Origin: Microbotryum silenes-acaulis
Lineage: Eukaryota; Basidiomycota; Microbotryomycetes; Microbotryales; Microbotryaceae
Direction: 5' to 3'
DNA: 64,000 nt
Assembly (NCBI GenBank): GCA_003665825.1
Contig: QPFY01000009.1
Coordinates: forward strand, 124,001 to 188,000
In this document: in pieces, positions 22,801-34,568 of the stretch
How positions within the stretch are numbered: the first letter of the stretch is position 1
How the letters are laid out: every line of letters starts with the position of its first letter
Translations under genes and position numbers: made by a program
Notes under the pieces: generated by a model
Seen by the model: the letters and a program-made list of their open reading frames with translations, nothing else
Databases searched by the model: none
Told to the model about the DNA's origin: nothing

Positions 22801-25800
22801 TTGGTTCTAGCAAGAGGGAGTGATTCACACCGCACTCGCCTTTCGACTCGCTCGGCGCGCCCGTTGGTCGCCTTTGACAACCGGCCAGGACTGGGCACGT
22901 TGCCTCCCGACGCTCTCGACAGCTCTTCGATAGCTCTCGACTGCCTCTCATTGCCTTACGCGCGAGCGCCCCAGGCCCCGGTCACCTTCACGCCCACTGC
23001 TACACTCGGACCGCCAAGAACGACCCTTCTCACTCCAGTCACCGTGGCTTCGACCGAGCAGTCCAGCTGCCAGAAGTGGCTGGCAGACCTTTCGAAACTG
23101 CGCCATGAAGCTCGACGGTTTTTCGGGGACGTGTGTTGGGCCGCGCACGGTCCAACCCGGCCGGGCCGCTCCTGTCCCGATGAAGTACTCGTCTACGCTC
23201 ACAAAGCGATCGTCTACAGTCGCTCATCAGGTCAGTTTCTCGAATGCGTATGTTCACCGGCCCTCCCTTTCCTCCCCTACGAGCCTGCCGTGTCTCCGGC
23301 AGCTTGCAGTCGACGCTGGAGGACCAGGAGGTCACGTGGGGCCGGAGTGATCAGCGCGCACGCACGGCTGAAGGTTCGAATCGTAGGTCTGATCGAAGAA
23401 GAGGTACTCCACTATTCCTTCAGGGTCGTTCCAAAAACGCTTTATCCAGTGTTCGCCTGCACTACATCGCTCCGACTCGGTCGCTTCGTCCTTCAACACT
23501 GGTACCAGCGCCCGCGACGATGCACGGGACGCCCATTTCCTACGATCCACGTCGTCCGCTAGTCTTGAATCGATGGTAACGGCCACAACATCTTCGGCGA
23601 CGTTGATAGCCGAATCGAGTGGCCATGTCGTGCGTCTGATGCTTGCCGACACCGATCCAGCTCTCTTTGAAGCGTGGCTCGACGTGTTGTACCTCGGCAC
23701 GCAGGGCACCGAAGGCGTGCATGTTTTGTTCGAGGGCTTTCACGAATCGATTCGAGAGGACTCCGTCCCGGGCCTGACCGGCATCGCAAAGCTTCGTGAG
23801 GATCTCCTGTATTGTTGGCGGAGCAAGCTTTACGCGGATGTAACAATCGTCCTCGATGACGGCGGAGACGCGGCATCGTCTTTCGCTTCCCATCGTGCTA
23901 TCTTGGCGGCTCGCGTGCCCTATTTCGCGTGCATCCTCCTCGGCGAATTCAGTGATGCTCGGACCTGTATCCTCACCCTCCCTTCGCCTCTCTTCTCGTC
24001 TGCTTCCTTTACGTTCATCCTTGGCTACGTCTATAGCGGCACACTCCACTTCTCCTCACGCAAATTTGATCTCGCAACGGCTCTCGAAATCTGGCGCGGC
24101 GCCGCCTTCCTTGGGCTGGACCATCTGCAAGAGCAAGTCGAGGTTTCTATCGAGTCTATGATCACACCGAATCGTGCTGCAAGAATATATCGATTTGCAT
24201 TGGCGCCTGACGTGCAATCTGCACGGCTGGCACGTGGCGCTCTCATGGTCATCACAGGTCACTTTGGACAAGTCTGGGACAGCGCCTACATCGGTACGCT
24301 TGACCACTCTTCCCAAAAAGCCCTTTTCGATCAAGTGTGTTCCGGAGTAAGCGCAGAAACGTCGACATCTGTTGTCAAGCAAGCGCTGCAACTTCGGAAA
24401 CGCATCGAGACCAATCGCCATGCCTGGGTCCATCACATTCGCGCAATGTTGGATGCCGTCGAAGAACACCTTGTCGAGGTCCTCAGTCGAGACCTGGCCG
24501 CTGTAGTTACTTCGGAGTCGTTTGTGGATCTGATCGACGGCGTGGGTTTCAGTGCCGATGCTCTGGAACATTTGCTAGAACTCGTCGTTCGAGGCCTTGC
24601 GGAATCCAGGGCTTGTGCCACATATCAAGCACTGGTCGGCTCGGTTCTACTCAGAGAGAAGGGGATCTTGATAGATGCCAAGGTATTGGTGGAGGACGCC
24701 CGGAACGGGATCGCAAAATACATCAAGACCCGCTGGATGTCGATTCGGGATACCGGCGAATTCACCAAGCTGCAAGCATGGTGCCTTAAAGAACTTGCTG
24801 ATCGTGAGTGTGAATTTAGCGCTTGACATCCTCACAGTGTAGCCAGCCTGGCGCTCATCTTCCGCTTCTCTTTATTCGCCCAACAGATATCTCCGTAGCT
24901 GAGGCTGAGCTGCTATATCAACCCACGACTTCGAAGCGGCCACCGATCCGTACTTCCGTCATAACGCCCACAATAGCAAGACCTCCATCGAGACTAGTAC
25001 TCAACGAAAATGCGCAGTGGCAGCTGGCAAGTGGCGAAAATCAGCTTAGAGCATTGGACTCAGGAAGCGCACGGTCTACCGACTTGGCTGCACACATCGG
25101 ACCCCCGATCGTAGACGTACCCGGCCGCGCCACCCACATTGACCCACCTGGGAGTGCCGCTAGAGGCGATGAACGTCCCTCTGATCGCACGTCCGCTGCG
25201 CGCCACGCCAGGTCTCTAGGGTCGGCGTCCTCATCTTCTCGCATCGTAAGGTCGGCTTCTGCATCCAATACAACCCATCATCGAGTACCTGTAGGACGAC
25301 GAGGACCAGCGGGCAGCACCTCCACTGAAATTGCGCCAGGGACAGGTGGAACTCGTGTCTCAACGAGTTTCGATGGTGCGACTACAGTGCGTGCCGGACG
25401 CCGCGAGGCAGGCGTCTCACCCACGCTTGCCTCTGAAGTGTCGACCGCTTCAAAAACTCGTTCGAGGACTGGCTCTGTGGACTCTAGAGCCAGCCCAACC
25501 TCTTCAGGCCGCATCCATCGTCCATCGAAGGACCCTCCCGCGATTCAGGGGTTGAGTGCACCCTCGACAAATGTTCCGCTTCGATGCGAATCGGTCGGAG
25601 GCCCGGCAACCTCACGTGAAACTTCCGACTCAACGTCAACTTCAAAGCCGCCGACCGGGATCTCGCCACTATACCCACCGAAACTGGCGAGACGTACAAC
25701 TTCCGCCGTCTCGTTGACGGCCGTGCGGGCACCGTCGAGCCGGCCCACCGTACTGAACTCGAAGAAAAGCTCACCAGACAACGAGGCTCGCCTACATTTG

Positions 25801-26358
25801 TCAAAAGCAACGCCCCAGCATAGTGCCAACTTATATATTCAGGATCGGATCACCAATGAAGACAGTCTCGCTATTTGTGCGAGCAGGGATGCTAGGACGA
25901 AGCTGCCCTTTCAGCGCCATCAAAATCCTCGAGGCACAACCCTGCTGGCTGGTATCCCGTGCATCGCAACGATCAACAAAAGTGACGTGCGGCGGATACA
26001 GATTAAGGCTGTTGTTCGATATATAGGCCCGGTAGAATGGGCTACCCCCGACACTCATTGGGTCGGCGTCGAGGTTGCCGAGGAAGACATACCGGCGGAG
26101 GTGGAGGCGAATGATGAGTGGAACGATGGCTCTCGTGACGGTTTTCGTTATTTCGATCTGCGTCGATACCCTGAGCCCACGGCTCGACGCGAAGCCGAGA
26201 TAGGCGAGCAAGCGGAATATCAACTTGCATCTGCCACGCGCGAGGCCCCAACTCGAAGCAGGCCGCGTAGCAGTCTGGGTGTCAACGCCCGGGGCGAGAG
26301 TATGGAGGTGAGCCGGGGGTTGTTTGTTCGGCCTTCCTCAATTGTATATGTGCTGTGA
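22801..26358 (+). CDS. BTB/POZ and CAP-Gly domain protein
   Basis: Probably one protein with protein-interaction (BTB) and microtubule plus-end binding (CAP-Gly) modules. Exon one contains WLADLSKLRHEARRFFGDVC and DEVLVYAHKAIVYSRSS, the start of a BTB fold. Intron 23231-23423 joins it in phase to SFQKRFIQC. Exon two has a second BTB-like unit (LYADVTIVLDDG, FASHRAILAARVPYFACIL, FILGYVYSGTLHF) and a helical region to about 24809. Intron 24810-24886 then leads (phase 1) to a long Ser/Thr/Pro-rich linker. The C-terminal CAP-Gly domain reads VRYIGPVEWATPDTHWVGVE and WNDGSRDGFRYF, ending GLFVRPSSIVYVL. No ATG lies in frame in exon one after the stop at 22798, so a 5' exon or a different start is missing. 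If intron 24810-24886 is wrong, these are two genes. Confidence 0.7.
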
Positions 26359-26446
26359 GGAGCGACAAAGCGCCGTATTCGCAAACCGACCAAGGCCCGT
26401 CTGACCCTTACAAGTTTGAATTTGTACTTTGCTGCATTGCATTTCG

Positions 26447-28897
26447 TCATACATCGTCACACGCCTTTAGGAGCTTCCGTCGAGCTTCCAATACGCCTTC
26501 GAGCTCACCGATAAGCCTGATCTCGGACGATATTGGTGACTTGAGCAGGTCAGAGACACGCTGATCACGCTTCGCACGAATTCTTTCCTCTCGCGCCCTC
26601 GTGCTGCGAAGAGGCATTGGCGACGCTGGTACGTTGACCTCAAATATTTGCTCTACTTCCCGGTCAGCTGCATCGACAGCGTGCGAGGGACTGGTCTCGA
26701 ATAGCTCGGATCCTTCCCCGAGTTCGACAAACGACGACGAGGCTGGAAGCACTTCCGCATGCACCTCGGCGTTGACGTCTTCTGCCACAGCCGCTGGCAA
26801 GTTCGCTCGAGCGCAGAGCGCCGTGAGAGGTCGTCTGCCGACTTCGGCATTTGGTTCGATTCGGCGCAAAATGAGTCTCGACTCGTCGTAATTCCGCCGC
26901 AGCATATCCAGGGTTTGTCGCACCGAGTCGTGACGAGTAAACAGCGCGGCTGGGGATGATGTAGACTCCTCATTAAGTCGCTTTCGAGCCTCATCCACGG
27001 TTGCAGCCATCTGGACTTCCATGTCTCGTAGCAATTCGCATAGAGCAGCGTGGCATCCCTCGAGATCAGTAAGCGAGACGGCCGCGGGCGACTGAGGCGG
27101 CGGAGGGGCGAAATTGTGACCGTTCCAGGGTGGCAGCAAGTCCGCGTTCGCACTACTTGCAGAAAGTATGCGTCTCTTGTCCACGATCTGCAAACCTTCC
27201 AGCTGATCCAGCTTCCGCCGGACCGTCATTGCCATACTGCCGACATGCGAGGCCAGAGGGTTCAGTCGAGTGGAAGGGAGACCTATGATGGCAGTGAGGT
27301 TCAGAAGCCACAATCGCCGGGCACCATGAACACTCGCGAAAGCGGCTTGCAATTTGTCAGGCACAGTCTCCTCCGAGTTCGTTTCGTAACCATCGACTGA
27401 GGTGTTGTCGAATGGCAAGGGTATCGCACCGGACAGGCCCGACGTCGGAACAGTGTATTCCAGAGACCACGATAAGGGCCGACGGCGAGGTGAGAGCGAT
27501 CTTCTGCCTCCGATCTTCACCGCTCCAGGCGACTCGCCTCGACCGGCTGTGCCAATTCCGAAGACGCCTTCAGCTCCGACAGAAGGTCGGGCTCGATGCT
27601 TTCCCGCACCGCCTCCAGCACCTCTGGCAATACTGTTTGCGCGGTGGATGCCACCGAAAACGCCGTCTCGAAGGTTGGGTTCCGCTGCCGTTTTTGAGCC
27701 GCCTGTGGAATCAGAGATGACGACTGCTCCGAGGGCATAGAAGAGCGGATCCCAAGAAGCGCTTCGATATTCGTGGGCCATCTCTTGCATCAACATCAGC
27801 ATTCTTGAATGCATCGAGGCGAGGCCGCTAGGCTGTGCGAGCCAGGGATGAAGGGGGTTGAGCACTCTCATCCTCTTCGTCGAGGGAGGCGAGCTTGAAG
27901 CTAGCCACCAGTGGTTATCAGGACATACCTGGGGCGTCACTGAAACGACGAGAGATGCGTTTAGTGGTGGCGACTGCAATGTTCGGTTCGAGGAGACGGG
28001 CGAAGATGGGCTAAGCCTGCGGCGGGACAGAGGTGACGACCAGGTTAGGGATGCCTATGAAAGGAGAAGATTCTCTTATAGAGACTTCTGTAACGAGTCT
28101 TGGTGGCTCACCGCTGGCTACCGGGTGAACAAGGCTTTGCTGATCGTAGCGATCGGAGAACTTGAGCAGTATGCCGGTCGAACTCTTGTGACGCCGAAAT
28201 GAGACGGTCAAACAACCTCGTCATGTCGACCATGGTGTAAGCTGTCTCGACCGAAGTTTGCGCTGGTAAGTCGCGAAAAGCCGAGACGGGCAACGCAAGC
28301 AGGGGCATGCTCGAAACGATTCTCCGTACTGTGCAATCCAACCGCTGCCACAAACGTTTGAAAGCGTCCTCGATGCCCAAGGTCCTTGGTGACTCGCCGA
28401 TTTCCCACTGCACGGTGGCCGCCCGGGCTGAGCACTCGGTCACCGACAATCTTTGGTGCGAGGGCGGGGGATAAGAGTTCAAAGCATCCTCCAGCCTAGG
28501 TGTAAGCAGCGAAGAGGTCGAAAGGGCAAATTTGATGCACTCGTCGCCATTCTCTTGCCTCGAGCGGGATCTGCGTGGGGTTGATGGCGATCCCCTTGAC
28601 TTCAGCAGGTCCGGCGGGCTGTCGACATCGGCGTTGTTGAGTGCACAGATATCGAACACGTTGGGCTCTCCGGTGGCCAGTGCAGGTAAGCTCTCAAGTC
28701 GCGTGTGCTCATCGATTCCGGCTTCTGTACCAAATAAGAGACAGGCCAAAGTCAGCAGCGGCTGCCGGGCAAGATTCAATGGGCCGGTGAGATCGGCGAT
28801 CGACGTCGATCGGGGAGTCGAGGGCTGAGTATGACGTGAAGAACGAACCCTCGAGGTACCGTGCGAAAGGCGAATCGACATAGGCAACGGGCTCCAT
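26447..28897 (-). CDS. Unknown protein, possible vezatin/Inp2-like
   Basis: Convergent with the CAP-Gly gene, 89 bp between stops. From ATG 28897 the frame reads MEPVAYVDSPFARYLEGSFF. A frame change near 28830 (probably an intron) leads to GPLNLARQPLLTLACLLFGT, which is a hydrophobic stretch. Then come a Ser/Pro-rich and helical region to about 28110 (LFDRLISASQEFDRHTAQVL) and an exon from about 27960 with LMLMQEMAHEYRSASWDPLF. The C-terminus is helical and charged (LDMLRRNYDESRLILRR, REERIRAKRDQRVSDLLKS). The N-terminal 'DSPFARYL' and the helical C-terminus recall fungal vezatin/Inp2-type myosin-binding proteins of peroxisomes, but this is a weak memory-based link. Function should be treated as unknown. 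Confidence 0.5.
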
Positions 28898-29441
28898 CGA
28901 CTGACGGATCTTGCCAGCTCCTTGACGTGTGAAGCGCTCTTCGCATCGTAGGAGCAAGAAGAGCGGCACCGAGATTCCGCGCTTGGTTTAAGGATATCGT
29001 TAGGGTGTTTACGTCACGCGAGTTTACTCGGGCTCACGAGTTTACGGCTCCACTTGGCGCGGATCGGCCCATTTCGCCTCGGCACGTACCACCCTTTCCT
29101 TCACGTAAAACGACAGCCCAACAGAGCCTTGTGCTGCCTCAGTTCGCTACCGTAACCCCACGGCCTCCTCCAACCCGCTTCTGATCCGGACTGGTGGTAG
29201 ACCGGATGCCGCCGTGAGTTCAACACGATCCACTGATGCAGTGTCGACGTTGCCTTCGTTTGTCTGTGTGCTTACCTCGAACTTAATGGCACGTCTCAAC
29301 CAACCACAGTCACTACTCGAACACCAAGAATGATGGGCTGGTGTTCGCGGGCATAGATGGCGTGGGCTATCGGGTTCGTACTCGTTCATGCGATAAACGG
29401 CCGTCGCGTCGCGACGCGCGAACGGCTAGCTGACATTACCA
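28898..29441. promoter_or_regulatory. Divergent intergenic region
   Basis: It separates two divergently transcribed genes and should contain both promoters. The right end has a plausible intron 3' end (branch-like CTGAC at about 29430, then GGGCAG before 29458), so a small first exon of the LRR-like gene may lie here. Confidence 0.4.
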
Positions 29442-31403
29442 TTGGCTGGGGGGCAGGACTTCACCGTGAGCTCGACAAGTCGATTCAAGTCTCGCTCCCG
29501 GTTGGATGCCATCGCTTTCGATCAGCTGGCAGATCAACAGTTCGAGACCGTACTTTCCTGTGTTCCGTCGCTTTCTTCCGTTTGTGTGGAGGTGGTCGCT
29601 CGCAATTGGTTGAGACCGGGTATATTCGATCATCTAGATGGCAACTTCCATCGGGACCGTGCTTCCGAAATCCTCCAGGCGATCGCGTCACAATCCGAAA
29701 TTGGCCTGCTCCCATTCAATGTTTTCGTCGACTTTGCGACGGTCTTGTCAACCGATATGCCCCAGCGCCGCCGCACCTACCGTGGCCTGTGCCGAAGCGA
29801 TCACCTCGAGATACGCCAGCTTAGCGACGCGAACGAACGATCTCAAGTTGTATGGCAGACGGAATGGACCCAAGATGAACAACAACGAGCGATGACAGGA
29901 CAGATCGCGGCACCCTGCTTCTTTCTCGCCGTCCTTGACCTAGGGGAAACCGCGTTCTCGGACCAAGACATCATCGCTCTCAAAGACCCCCTCGCCAACT
30001 TTCTCGCCGTACTCAAGCTTCGATCAACTCAGGTCACCGACGACGGCTTGGCGTGGATCGCCCGCGCCTTTGAGCACGATAAACGCTCATATCGACACAT
30101 GCAGGTTCTGAGCTTGGCTTCTCTGAAGAGAGTGACCAACTCCGGAGTACAGCATCTCGTGGCGTTGCCACTGCGGATGCTTGACGTGCGAGGGACGAGT
30201 TGTACTTCCCAAGTGCGGTCCCTTCTCAACGCCGCTGTTTCATCTCTGCCTCAAGGGACTGATGAGCCAAGATCTGGTTGGAGATGTGCAATCGCAAACC
30301 GCGTTACTCTCGAAATGCAGGGACTTTCAAGTTCGCTCGAGCTCGAGCTCTTCAGCAGCATCAACTACTCGCCAGCGCGTATATTGGCATACCTGCAGCA
30401 ATTGGGGGAGATTCGAGTCGGCGACACCCGACAGGTCCGTCGCCTGCGCAAATCGATAGTGGTGCACATTGATGCAATCCCAAGACTCCGGGATGCACAG
30501 ATGCACAACGAGCACGCGGCGTCGCCCCAAATCTGCATCCGAGAAGACGTCGACATGGTCAAGGAAGCTCGGTACGCGAGTTTCTCTCCCGTGTACGGCA
30601 AGGTCACTTCCACATCCGGCGTTTCCACGGAGGCATTGTTGTCCTCTGCCAACTCCGAGCCTGAGGCGCGATACGCGGCGTTCAAGGTCCGCGACGATGC
30701 CACCTTAGGCCATGGTGCCACTTTGTTGTCTGCGAAGGGTAGCGCGCAGCTACCCAGCAAGACCGAAATCGACCCCCTGTCAGATTCCGAAGACGAAGCG
30801 GATCGCATTGCGGCGTGGGACCTACGCGAAAGCGAGCGACGGCCAGCAACAGCGCGCGAACAAGCGACTAGGCATCCGTTCTACCAACAACCAGGGGCAC
30901 AAGAGCGTCGGTCTTGCCTCATGCGAACAATAGCGGTACCGCCTCGATCAAATTTGATGCTGCTGCGACAGCTTCCCGTGATGACACCTTTGGCAAGCCA
31001 GGTGCCACTCCCCACCTCCTCCTGGCCCTCTGGTCCGGCCGGCGACAGGGATGCAACGGTTGATGAGGGTGACCTCATCCGCCCAAGGAAACGACTCCGG
31101 AAGGATAGGTGTCAAGATGTGATGCTTCCCTGTTTCTCACTCTCCACGGGGACTTCACGGCCTTGGACGATCAATGACGAACCCATCAAGGGGTTTTCGG
31201 CTGGATCGACTCGCACCAAAAGCTCGCGCAGTAAAATGGCGTTGGCTAGTAGCGTCAAAGCCAGACCCTTTGAAACCCCTGGTCTAGCGCTTTTGCACCG
31301 AAACCCTTTTGCCAAGCGTCCCTCTAATGTAGTGGATCGGGCCGACAAAGAGGCGCCATTCGAATTGGCACTCAACAAGCCCGCGAAACTTCCGAGGTTT
31401 TGA
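29442..31403 (+). CDS. Leucine-rich-repeat-like protein
   Basis: A long open frame of about 650 codons. The N-terminal third resembles an F-box/LRR-type adaptor (FETVLSCVPSLSSVCVEVVA). The middle has LRR-like units: FFLAVLDLGETAFSDQDI, LAVLKLRSTQVTDDGLAWIA, MQVLSLASLKRVTNSGVQHL and LRMLDVRGTSC. This spacing is that of AMN1/cysteine-type LRRs. The C-terminal half is Ser/Pro/Arg-rich and probably disordered, with no domain seen. The frame has no ATG before residue 100 or so, and TGA stands just upstream of 29442. The true start is therefore probably in a short upstream exon joined at the acceptor near 29457. No specific pathway can be named. Confidence 0.6.
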   Translation: MAGGQDFTVSSTSRFKSRSRLDAIAFDQLADQQFETVLSCVPSLSSVCVEVVARNWLRPGIFDHLDGNFHRDRASEILQAIASQSEIGLLPFNVFVDFATVLSTDMPQRRRTYRGLCRSDHLEIRQLSDANERSQVVWQTEWTQDEQQRAMTGQIAAPCFFLAVLDLGETAFSDQDIIALKDPLANFLAVLKLRSTQVTDDGLAWIARAFEHDKRSYRHMQVLSLASLKRVTNSGVQHLVALPLRMLDVRGTSCTSQVRSLLNAAVSSLPQGTDEPRSGWRCAIANRVTLEMQGLSSSLELELFSSINYSPARILAYLQQLGEIRVGDTRQVRRLRKSIVVHIDAIPRLRDAQMHNEHAASPQICIREDVDMVKEARYASFSPVYGKVTSTSGVSTEALLSSANSEPEARYAAFKVRDDATLGHGATLLSAKGSAQLPSKTEIDPLSDSEDEADRIAAWDLRESERRPATAREQATRHPFYQQPGAQERRSCLMRTIAVPPRSNLMLLRQLPVMTPLASQVPLPTSSWPSGPAGDRDATVDEGDLIRPRKRLRKDRCQDVMLPCFSLSTGTSRPWTINDEPIKGFSAGSTRTKSSRSKMALASSVKARPFETPGLALLHRNPFAKRPSNVVDRADKEAPFELALNKPAKLPRF

Positions 31404-32150
31404 CGTTTGCGCAGTCCAACATCATGTATCTACAAAATGCCTCAAAGTTGTCCAGTGTTGCAATCACCCACTAGTTTTCGCCCCCTTCAGGAATTATCCG
31501 GGATGTAGGAGGAACAGAATCCGAGCACTCACAGGTTGAAGTCTAAGTGCATTGCATCCCAAAGAGTCAGAGATCTTTACTTACTGGTGACTCCTGGTGT
31601 TGTGCGTGCGGACTTGGGCCTGTGAACTCGGGTGACGTGCGGTGCCCGCGCTGTCTTTAAAGGCTGAATCGAGACCGCCATTTAGTCGCTGGATAAAATG
31701 ATTTTGGCCCGACCTTATTGAAAGTTGGGGTGAGCGTATATAGGTTCGCGCGCCGGCCAGCGCCTGCCAGCGCGAGCCAGCAAACGGATCATTTGTCGCC
31801 CTCCTACTGCAAGCACCTCGGTGAGTCTGATCTTCTGGCCAGTATACGCCCATACACTTCGTAATACGGCTTAGCAGCTGTGACTACCTCAAGCAATTCC
31901 CAGTGGGGCGCAGTGCGCGTTTGATTGCACCAATTCGACCCGCATTTGCTTTTTTCCTCGTTCGCACCACGAGCCGACAGAACTGACCCACTCCTTTGTG
32001 CTTCTCGCTCTTCACCGGTTCCACAGCAACGTCTTTAAATTCTTTGCGCCTCTGGACAGAGCCCAAGGGTAGACTTGCACCACCACCACCACCACCACCA
32101 ACGCTACCGACTCCCCACCACCCATCTCGCAACACCCACCTCGTTTAAAC
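31404..32150. promoter_or_regulatory. Promoter and 5' UTR of RPP0
   Basis: A non-coding stretch before a ribosomal protein gene. A TATATA lies at 31737-31742, about 410 bases before the start codon. The leader has a CAC/CCA triplet run at about 32080-32102. GC-rich inverted motifs (CAGCGCCTGCCAGCGCG) lie near 31760. No confirmed regulatory site. Confidence 0.45.
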
Positions 32151-33335
32151 ATGGGACGCTCCAAGGACGAGAAGTTGGCCTACTTCGCTAAGCTCAAAGA
32201 CTTGATCGAGACCTATCGTAAGTCCAGTGGGATACTCTAGAAGCACGTTTCTTGCCTTCCCAGCGCGGTAGCGCTTCAGCGAGCCATGCGGCCCTGGTCT
32301 TTGCGTCCTGGGTACCCGTCCCGCCCCGCTGTTGCGATGCTCGCGCCTGGACCGCGCATGGCAGAGCTCTGGATTGCCTGCCGGCCTTTCGGCCGTCAGC
32401 TAGCCAGGTGCATACTGCTGACCTTTGACTGACCTTGCACCCTCTCCCCTTTGTCATCCGTCACAGCCTCGATCTTCATTGTCAACGTCGACAATGTTGG
32501 CTCTAACCAGATGCATCAAATTCGTCAAGCCCTTCGTGGCAAGGGTACGATCCTCATGGGAAAGAACACGATGGTTCGCCGCGCGATCCGCCTCATTCTG
32601 GCCGAGAACCCTTCGCTCGAGAAGTTCTTGCCCCACGTTAAGGGCAACGTTGGCTTCGTCTTCACTTCTTCGGATTTGAAGGAGATCCGCGAAGTTATCC
32701 TCGCCAACAAGGTCGCCGCGCCCGCCAAAGCCGGTGCCTACGCGCCTAATGACGTCTGGGTCCCCGCCGGTAACACGGGCATGGAACCCGGCAAGACCTC
32801 ATTCTTCCAGGCGCTCAACATCCCGACCAAGATTGCCCGCGGTACGATCGAAATCGTCTCCGACATTCACTTGGTCCTGGCCGATTCGCGCGTCGGATCG
32901 TCTGAGGCGACGCTCCTGAACATGCTCAACATCTCGCCGTTCACCTACGGCATGAAGATCATCTACATTTTCGACCAAGGACAGCTGTTCGCGCCTTCGG
33001 TCCTCGATGTCGAAGAGTCGACCCTCATCGACCAATTCATGTCGGGTGTCAAGACGGTTGCCGCGATCTCGCTCGCGCTCAACTACCCGACTATTGCTTC
33101 GGTAACGCACTCGCTCGTCAACTCGTACAAGAACTTGCTCGCCATTGCTCTTGCCACCGATGTTACTTTCGAAAGTGCCGAAAAGGTCAAGGAGTACGTG
33201 GCCAACCCCGAGGCCTTCGCTGCCGCCGCTCCTGCTGCGACAGAGTCCGCTGCTGCCCCCGCCAAGGCCGAGGAGAAGGAACCTGAGAAGGAAGAGGAGT
33301 CTGATGACGACATGGGCTTCGGTCTTTTCGATTGA
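32151..33335 (+). CDS. RPP0: 60S acidic ribosomal protein P0 (uL10)
   Basis: Stalk base of the large ribosomal subunit. It binds 25S rRNA and P1/P2 dimers and recruits translation GTPases. Exon one is 32151-32217 ([20 protein letters not shown]...). The intron 32218-32466 (GTAAGT ... CACAG) is joined in phase 1, and exon two is 32467-33335. The core reads [19 protein letters not shown] and [13 protein letters not shown], with GNVGFVFT and [13 protein letters not shown] segments. The C-terminus is the Ala-rich hinge followed by the invariant acidic tail [11 protein letters not shown], which is the P-stalk site bound by elongation factors. About 311 residues, the usual family size. The codon pattern is strongly C-ending, as expected for high expression. 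Confidence 0.97.
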
Positions 33336-34568
33336 GGATTGCAACATCCAGCTCTCATTCGTTAGCCGATTAGGTTATCTTTGTTTGCAACCTGCGTAGC
33401 GTGTGGAAGCCGTGTGCGTATCTGTTTAGCAATCTTAAGAGTTTGACCTCGGTTTCAAGAAGAAGCGAATGGATCGTTTCCATCCTGTGTGAAAGGAGTG
33501 TCTGAGAGTCCGAAATCTTATATCTGGCCCGAAAGTTCCATCTGTCTTGTTGAAATTGGTTTGTACACTGCTGGCGCGCTGCTGCGGCCCGGCATGGTAT
33601 GCCGGTGGCATGGATTGGGGCATCCCGGGCACCCGACTTCCTGATTGGTGCAGTCGAACAGGGAGCTCAAAGCAGCCAAATTTAAAGCGCTTGAGCACGC
33701 GCTCCGAGAAGTCCTTGCAAACAAATTTGCGACTCTACAACTGTTTCTGTGTGTTAGGTCCGAGCCTAGATGGTTGAATTTAAAGAAGGTGACGCGTACC
33801 TAGGTGTCGAAGTTCGTCATAAAGCGGTAAAGCGGCCTACTCCCACTTGCTTGCCATCATAGTGCGAAATCTACAGTGAATTAGACCTAGGTATCGACCT
33901 AGTTATTTAGATGTCCGGAGAAGCGAACACAATCGTCGTGGATCGCATCATCGATCGATCAATGCTTCCATGTTTCCGACGTTTTATTGAAACCAATGGG
34001 AAGGGAATCTTGAATTTTGACGGTCAAGAGGACTCCGGAGTCTTGACGCCTCGCGGCCTTCGACCATGACTGGTCCATGAGAGAGTTTTGATGGAGGGGT
34101 TTTGTGGTTCAATCTTTTGAGCGTAACACTTAACGTGCCATCTGATTTTTTCTCGTCCGCAGGTACCCTTTTGTCATAGACTAGTTCTAGTTGACGGCCC
34201 CACCCGGGGCACGGTTGGCCACCGAGTAACCTCCCGCGGCCGAACGAGGCCGAACGGGTCTGTGTCTCTCGCTCATGCTCAAAGGCCTCCCAGGGCCTCC
34301 CCCCTCTATTCCACCCTCGTCGACCAGTTGCGGCTCGTTCTAGGATCGCTACACCAACTCGAAAGACTTTGCCGAGCCATTCTGCCATCCCGAGGTGCGT
34401 TTGATGCCACTGCCTGCTCTCTACACCTAATCGTGTGTCGAGTGTGGAAACGACCCCGTGACAATATTCTGGTCGGCGGTCGCTGCTCGACGACGCTCCC
34501 TGATCGCCGGCGTTGACGGTCCGGCCCGGCGTGCTAGATGTCAAGCCTGAACTGACATCCGATAGCTT
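33336..34568. other. Intergenic region
   Basis: It holds the RPP0 3' UTR and the promoter of the downstream membrane protein gene. Only short ORFs without domains are present. Two CCTAGG-type motifs occur near 33800 and 33890. Confidence 0.4.
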
